Shown here: in pieces, positions 60,701 to 64,000 of the stretch
Layout of the letters: every line of letters starts with the position of its first letter
Position numbering within the stretch: position 1 is the first letter of the stretch
Assembly: GCA_026545225.1 (NCBI GenBank)
Contig: CM048850.1
Location: 3,162,001 to 3,226,000 of the forward strand
DNA from: Cornus controversa
Taxonomy: Eukaryota > Streptophyta > Magnoliopsida > Cornales > Cornaceae
DNA: 64,000 bases
Reading direction: 5' to 3'
Position numbers and translations under genes: made by a program
The notes under the pieces: model-generated
Databases searched by the model: none
The model's input: only the letters and a program-made list of their open reading frames with translations
What the model was told of the DNA's origin: nothing

Positions 60701-61964
60701 GGCTTTAGTTTCCAATATCTAACCACTGCACTCTTCAACCTAGTGGAGGCTACAATTGTAATCTTTATGGATGAAATTAGAAGAACTTTTTGTTTCTTTT
60801 TTGCCTTGTGGGATGGTTTTGCTTCAAAAGCTGAGAGTCAGGCTTTGTTGATTGTGCTGAGAGAAGTTGAGAGCAAATGTTGGTCAAGATCCATGAGGAA
60901 AGGAAAAAAGAGGGGGTGGGGGTGGCAAGCATTGTGATAAAACAGGTGAAAAGCATATTTGCATCCAATTTCTCTTAGAAAGTTCAGGGGCCATTTCTGT
61001 TCTCCTCATTAGGACTTGGGAGACCTATGTTTTTCTGGTTGTTCTGCTCTTCTTTTCTTTTGAAGGATTATTTTGTCCTACATCTTTATGACTTAGGAAA
61101 TTTCTTGAGAAAAAAAATTTACATATTAACTGCGAATACTTTCCTTTTTCCCCTTAAAAACAATATTGCATCAGGGAATGTGTTAGAAATTAGAATAGAG
61201 TTTTAGGTGTCCATGCTCTAGTGTATATATATATATATATATATATATGTATTCAAATATGCATCATTGAATGTTGAAAAAATACGAACTGTAAAATCTT
61301 TTTATTGATAATATACGTTTGGGATTCAACTTTGAAAAGGGAAAAAAAGAAAAGCTCCTGCATATGTGGTAGAAACTTACTGGACCTTTTAAATTCCATG
61401 TGCAGATATCTGACCATCTTCTTCCGAGGGTTACAATTGTTGGAAGGCCAAATGTTGGTAAATCAGCATTATTTAATCGTCTAGTTGGGGTATTTAATTA
61501 TCAACCTTTTATCTTGTTCTATCTTACTTTTAAAATATATGAGTTCCAATTCTTAGGAAACAGAAGGGCTTATAATTTTGATTTCAATGTTGTGAAAGTT
61601 TTTGTTTTTGTTTTTTCTTTGGTGATTTTTTATTTTAATAATATAATATTATTAATTTCAATTCTTGTAGGGTAACAAGGCTATTGTGGTGGATGAACCT
61701 GGGGTTACAAGAGATCGCTTATACGGTAGATCCTTTTGGGGAGACAATGAATTTATGGTAGTGGATACTGGAGGTGTTCTCAGAACTTCAAAGTCACAGA
61801 CTGATATTATGGAGGGATTGACTATCACAGCAGCTATTGGTATGGAGGGGATTCCGCTTGCCTCGAGGGAGGCAGCTGTTGCCAGGATGCCCTCACAGGT
61901 TGAGAGACAAGTCAATGCCGCTGCGGAAGAGTCTTCTGTCATTATATTTGTGGTTGATGGCCAG
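51721..61964 (+). CDS. DER: Plastid Der/EngA-type double-GTPase, 5' part (four exons)
   Basis: This is the host gene for a plastid-targeted Der (EngA) GTPase, which in the family assists 50S ribosome assembly; the Arabidopsis relative is EMB2738. Exons by splice sites and phase: 51721-52090, 52208-52275, 61406-61489 and 61671-61964, giving 272 residues with no internal stop. Residues 1-65 are Ser/Leu/Pro-rich, like a transit peptide. Residues 70-105 are acidic. G1 GRPNVGKS is at 159-166, the G2 GVTRDR threonine at 187, G3 DTGG at 206-209, and IIFVVDGQ ends the visible part. Introns begin GTGCGT, GTTAGT, GTATTT and GTATAC, and acceptors end in AG. The rest of domain 1 (NKxD motif), the second G domain and the KH-like end lie beyond the window. 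The ATG is the first in frame and gives a full transit peptide. Confidence 0.9.
52331..52500 (+). mobile_element. RTE-type LINE 3' fragment
   Basis: The frame [20 protein letters not shown] resembles the C-terminal phrase of plant RTE ORF2 ('GRPKKTW.EVIKKDL'). It is followed by a ggcccccattgga / ccaattcaaggatg tail. It is a short remnant within intron 2. Confidence 0.5.
53109..54123 (+). mobile_element. L1-type LINE, endonuclease part
   Basis: This is an APE-type endonuclease domain of ORF2. Motifs seen are [15 protein letters not shown] (near 53215-53260), [22 protein letters not shown] and the end block [21 protein letters not shown] (near 53670-53735). The following [10 protein letters not shown] and 'PFWFENMWL' phrases continue it. 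In-frame stops occur, for instance after 53737. A short local duplication (agatctcacagaca and the gcaagagtccaagttg block) lies at its start, 53109-53260. It is split at 54123 by an Athila-type solo LTR and resumes at 55533. Confidence 0.85.
54124..55527 (-). repeat. Athila-like solo LTR with TSD CAAGG
   Basis: The edges are TGATGTTG and CGCCGATCA; on its own strand it begins TGATCGGCGTTGAATG like the LTR at 18809. CAAGG flanks it at 54119-54123 and 55528-55532. A short block, ccttgggctgatttgagttgaaatatgg, occurs twice near 55258-55313. It lies in the LINE, inside intron 2. Confidence 0.92.
55533..57312 (+). mobile_element. L1-type LINE, RT remnant, zf-RVT and 3' end
   Basis: This continues the endonuclease part. 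Motifs are [18 protein letters not shown] (near 55750-55800) and [22 protein letters not shown] (near 56125-56190). After 56390 the sequence jumps to the [12 protein letters not shown] post-RT region, so the YADD-bearing middle of RT is missing. A zf-RVT-like block follows with [19 protein letters not shown] (56865-56930) and ends with RRRLFGLSN-type tail sequence. The 3' end is a poly-A of about ten after tatatat, near 57303-57312. Several stops make it a dead copy. Confidence 0.85.
57430..57700 (+). mobile_element. RTE-type LINE 3' end
   Basis: The phrase [20 protein letters not shown] (near 57505-57560), then catttggctaacccctttcc and gggataaaggcaatgatgg with a ggtgatgatgat tail, is the typical RTE 3' end with a simple-repeat tail. 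Confidence 0.65.
58250..58690 (-). mobile_element. L1-type LINE 3' fragment, reversed
   Basis: On the minus strand, [26 protein letters not shown] matches the LINE at 57030-57110. Upstream of it come sequences like the HLLLHCP zinc-binding block. It lies opposite in orientation to the gene. Confidence 0.75.
58691..59611 (+). other. Unrecognised sequence, possible Copia-like remnant
   Basis: An open frame at 58992-59309 (105 residues) reads [18 protein letters not shown] and [19 protein letters not shown] do not recognise its family. The flanks have gagggggagagctg near 59560, like a Copia 3' purine tract, and a SIRE-type LTR end follows after the MITE. Confidence 0.35.
59620..59969. mobile_element. 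hAT-type MITE with TSD GTCAGGAG
   Basis: The terminal inverted repeats CATAGTTGTTAAAGG and CCTTTGACAACTATG are flanked by GTCAGGAG at 59612-59619 and 59970-59977. The subterminal regions are packed with AGGCGC and its reverse (59636-59700 and 59865-59950). There is no coding capacity. Confidence 0.93.
59978..60300 (+). repeat. SIRE-like LTR 3' end remnant
   Basis: The order (ttccacgtaaaaatcttgtg, agacctattcactccc, cttgcgcaactctc, then cacatcagagcc) parallels the LTR end and PBS at 24800-24886. It is a degraded remnant. Confidence 0.5.
60370..60660 (+). mobile_element. L1-type LINE zf-RVT fragment
   Basis: The start [14 protein letters not shown] followed by a cattgcccctttgct stretch fits the C-x-x-C...H-x-x-x-x-C zinc-binding end of plant LINE ORF2, in more than one frame. 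It is a short remnant. Confidence 0.5.
61221..61250. repeat. (TA)n microsatellite in intron 2
   Basis: A pure run of alternating T and A, about 28 bases long, ends in tgtattc. It lies about 155 bases before exon 3. Confidence 0.9.
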
Positions 61965-62309
61965 GTATACTACATTGAATAGCTTGTTTGTATTTCATAG
62001 CTGCCAATATATCTTACAACTGAAAAAAGCCATTAGCCAAAGTCAGTTTGGCCACGCCAGGCTAGATGGGGTGGACTGGATGCTTACGTAGCTTTTGATA
62101 TTTTTTTTGTTGTAATGTCTGATTACGCATTGTCATGCTTGTCTGTCCAATTTTTACCATTGCATCAAATAATGACCCATATCTATTTCAATGACTCTTG
62201 TAAGAATTTATTGACATTTTTTCTTTCACTGTCTCCTCTTTGTAATATATTTTTAGAACATCTTATTCAAAAGAGAATAATATAATTTTTTTAAGTAAGA
62301 TTTCAGTAA

Positions 62310-62800
62310 AGTTGCTCAATAGGGGAGCACTCCCAAGAGAATACACAAAAAGCTAACAACGGCCAACTCTAATTTCAGGCTATCATCAAAATCCCCAAAA
62401 TCCCCCACATATTTACAATTTTGCCCATTTACCCAAAGGAATAAATAACTCAGTATGTATTTGAGAGACCTCCTCTCCATCAAAGGATTTCCTATTTCTC
62501 TCTCGCCACAAGCCCCACTATAGACATGGGGGAATGGCCCTCTAAGCATCTTTGGCTCGGCTCTCCACTGTATACCCTCTCCAAGCCTCAATCGTGTCTA
62601 TCGAGGAGCTAGGAGATGCCCAATACATGCTGAACACAGCCAAAAACATAGACCAAACATCCTTTGCCACTGGACAATGCAAAAGGAGGTGATTTAGCAA
62701 CTCCTCCGCCTTCTTGCACATACAACACTAGTTTACCACAACCTGCTGCCTTCTTCTGAGATTGTCTAGAGTTAAGGTCCTCCCAAGCGCTGCAGACCAA
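62310..62800 (-). mobile_element. L1-type LINE 3' end, reversed
   Basis: The minus strand carries the zf-RVT-to-tail region closely matching 56740-57290: the agagaatacacaaa end, tttacaattttgcccatt and ccatcaaaggatttcc blocks in the same order. It sits in intron 4, opposite to the gene. Confidence 0.85.
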
Positions 62801-62803
62801 AAT

Positions 62804-62942
62804 GAGTTGATCTGAAGATTCGAGACGAGTTGATCCTGAGATCCGAGACAAGTTGATCCGGAGATCCCAAGATGAGTTGATCCAAAGATCCGAGACGAGT
62901 TGATCCTGAGATCCGAGACAAGTTGATCTGAAGATTCGAGAT
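62804..62942. repeat. 23-bp tandem repeat, six units
   Basis: The unit GAGTTGATCCTGAGATCC plus gagac occurs six times (one is 24 bases). Units 1 and 6, 2 and 5 and the AAGTTGATC-starting ones pair up, hinting at a three-unit higher-order repeat. It lies between a LINE fragment and an LTR-like fragment. Confidence 0.9.
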
Positions 62943-63245
62943 GAATGTAGAGTAGGGTATGATAATCTACTTTGATTTCATGTCGATAAAATAAAATAGA
63001 ATTGAAGAGATAAATTAAACAAGAATAACAGAATAATATAATGTGGTTCGGCTACTACGGCCTACATCCATTGCACACAAAGCCCAAAGGGGTACAACAC
63101 TTTTATTGTATTCTCTCTTATTTTTGTTTACAATGACCACATCTATTTATAGGTGAAAGAATATATGTGATAAATATGGAAAATACATTAATGGAAGATT
63201 CCTAAAATCAATCCCATAAATCACTCCAATAATATATTCTCCAAC
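62943..63245. repeat. LTR-like fragment, probably Copia
   Basis: The phrase ataatgtggttcggctacta, then ggcctacatccattgcac and tattgtattctctctt, is a block I know from plant Copia-type LTRs. The ends were not found. Confidence 0.4.
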
Positions 63246-64000
63246 ATATTTGAATTTAGAATTAGTAAAAATCAGGGAAAAATATAAAAAATTACAAAAA
63301 ATTATAATATATCTTATTTAATCGAAATTCACGTAATGGAGTTGAAGTAATCTTAGAAGTAACATTTTAACACGATAATGCCGATAGTACGATTTAATTA
63401 TACGTATTGAGCCGTGATATTTTATGGGCTCCTAGATAACGTATAGTTACAGATATTTAAATATCATACTCTCCATAGTTGTCAATAGGTCATAGGTTAG
63501 TACTCTAAGTGGTCTATGGGACATGCTATTCGTGGGTAATGTTAGTTATGAATTAAAGTGATATACCATGTATGATTTTATGAGGTCGTGTTAGAATATG
63601 AACTCAATGCAAAGATTGATTTGAACATGTTTAAATTTGAGTGGATCAACTGCCTTGGGAAATGTGCTAATGAATTAAAATGGTAATAATCCATTAAAAG
63701 CAATAAATTGGAACTAAGATAAGAATAAATATAATATAATAAATATACGTATTGAAGTATAAATAAAGGTTAATCAAATGAGTATTGTATTGAGACGATG
63801 GAAAGTTGACATGGAACAAAACTACCTCTAAGATCAGAAAGCTTATATTAATGGGTTAAAAATGTTTGATTAGTTGTCAATAAAACACAATTATATTTAT
63901 TAATTGTTTGGTTGGTTGGGGGAAGGTTTAGGATTGACGATGATTGGATGATCTTTGTGAGGTCCCATTTGGCATGGTCTGGAGCCTTGCCTTAGATATG

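Larger units (their letters stand above)
52276..61405 (+). other. Intron 2 of the Der-type gene (9.1 kb, transposon-filled)
   Basis: The donor GTTAGT follows exon 2 and the acceptor TGCAG precedes exon 3. It contains an RTE-type LINE piece, an L1-type LINE split by a solo LTR, a second RTE end, a reversed L1 fragment, a Copia-like remnant with a MITE, and another LINE fragment. Stretches 52501-53108, 57701-58249 and 60961-61405 hold nothing I recognise beyond AT-rich intron DNA. Confidence 0.8.
61965..64000 (+). other. Intron 4 of the Der-type gene, 5' part
   Basis: The donor GTATAC follows exon 4. No acceptor leading to the expected next exon (a stretch like AGPSGADVEIAEW in relatives) was found before the window ends. 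It contains a reversed LINE, a 23-base tandem repeat and an LTR-like piece. The final 750 bases are AT-rich with nothing recognised. Confidence 0.7.

Noticed and set aside
1-64000. tRNA, rRNA or snRNA genes
   Set aside because: I saw no cloverleaf with A and B boxes or rRNA core sequence. The tRNA-like matches are only primer-binding sites of LTR elements.

Overview
The window is nuclear DNA of a flowering plant, most likely a eudicot. It is AT-rich, lacks bacterial gene packing, and is dominated by plant LTR-retrotransposon lineages: Tekay/Del-like chromoviruses, Athila-like Ty3/gypsy elements and SIRE/Maximus-like Ty1/copia elements. It also holds L1-type and RTE-type LINEs and hAT-type MITEs. 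I recognise one host gene, the 5' part of the plastid Der/EngA-type double-GTPase gene (Arabidopsis EMB2738/DER type). It starts at 51721 and runs off the right edge.

Layout. 1-5648 is a minus-strand Tekay-like element holding an Athila remnant (487-2447), and it sits in the pol of a minus-strand SIRE-like Copia element (5649-9348). 9349-12745 holds an Ogre/Tat-like fragment and a plus-strand Tekay LTR with PBS and gag start, split by an Athila-type solo LTR (11192-12507). 12746-24454 is a minus-strand Tekay LTR split by a gag-only Athila-like element (13569-20495) and by a solo LTR (20959-23375). 24455-48807 is a nest of minus-strand Tekay LTR and pol sequence carrying a SIRE-like element without recognisable pol (24640-31364), three solo LTRs (32177-34697, 38646-41097, 44060-47180) and an L1-type LINE (38531-43741). 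48808-51720 is gene-proximal, with a SIRE-like LTR remnant split by an hAT-like element and a MITE-like inverted repeat just upstream of the gene. In 51721-64000 the four visible exons are spread over more than 10 kb, because intron 2 (9.1 kb) and intron 4 collected LINEs, a solo LTR and a MITE.

Eight insertions have matching target-site duplications read directly from the sequence (CTTAT, CATGC, CATTA, AAAAT, TAAAT, AACAC, CAAGG and the 8-bp GTCAGGAG). They fix element ends to the base and give the nesting order. Six of the eight are solo LTRs.

The most unusual signal is a class of short palindrome clusters. Nearly every LTR family here has one, and the core differs between copies of one family: GATGCATC, TTCGATnnATCGAA and TACGATCnATCGTA in Tekay LTRs, GGACCGGTCC in SIRE LTRs, GATCGATCGCCC and GGGCGACTGGTCGCCC in Athila-type sequence. 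Also notable are Tekay LTRs that hold internal copies of an LTR terminus followed by a PBS-like sequence, a CCTTGGAGT-core minisatellite in those LTRs, an inverted Athila LTR pair, and inverted LINE copies flanking exons 3-4 of the host gene. All calls are from reading by eye; no alignment or search was run.
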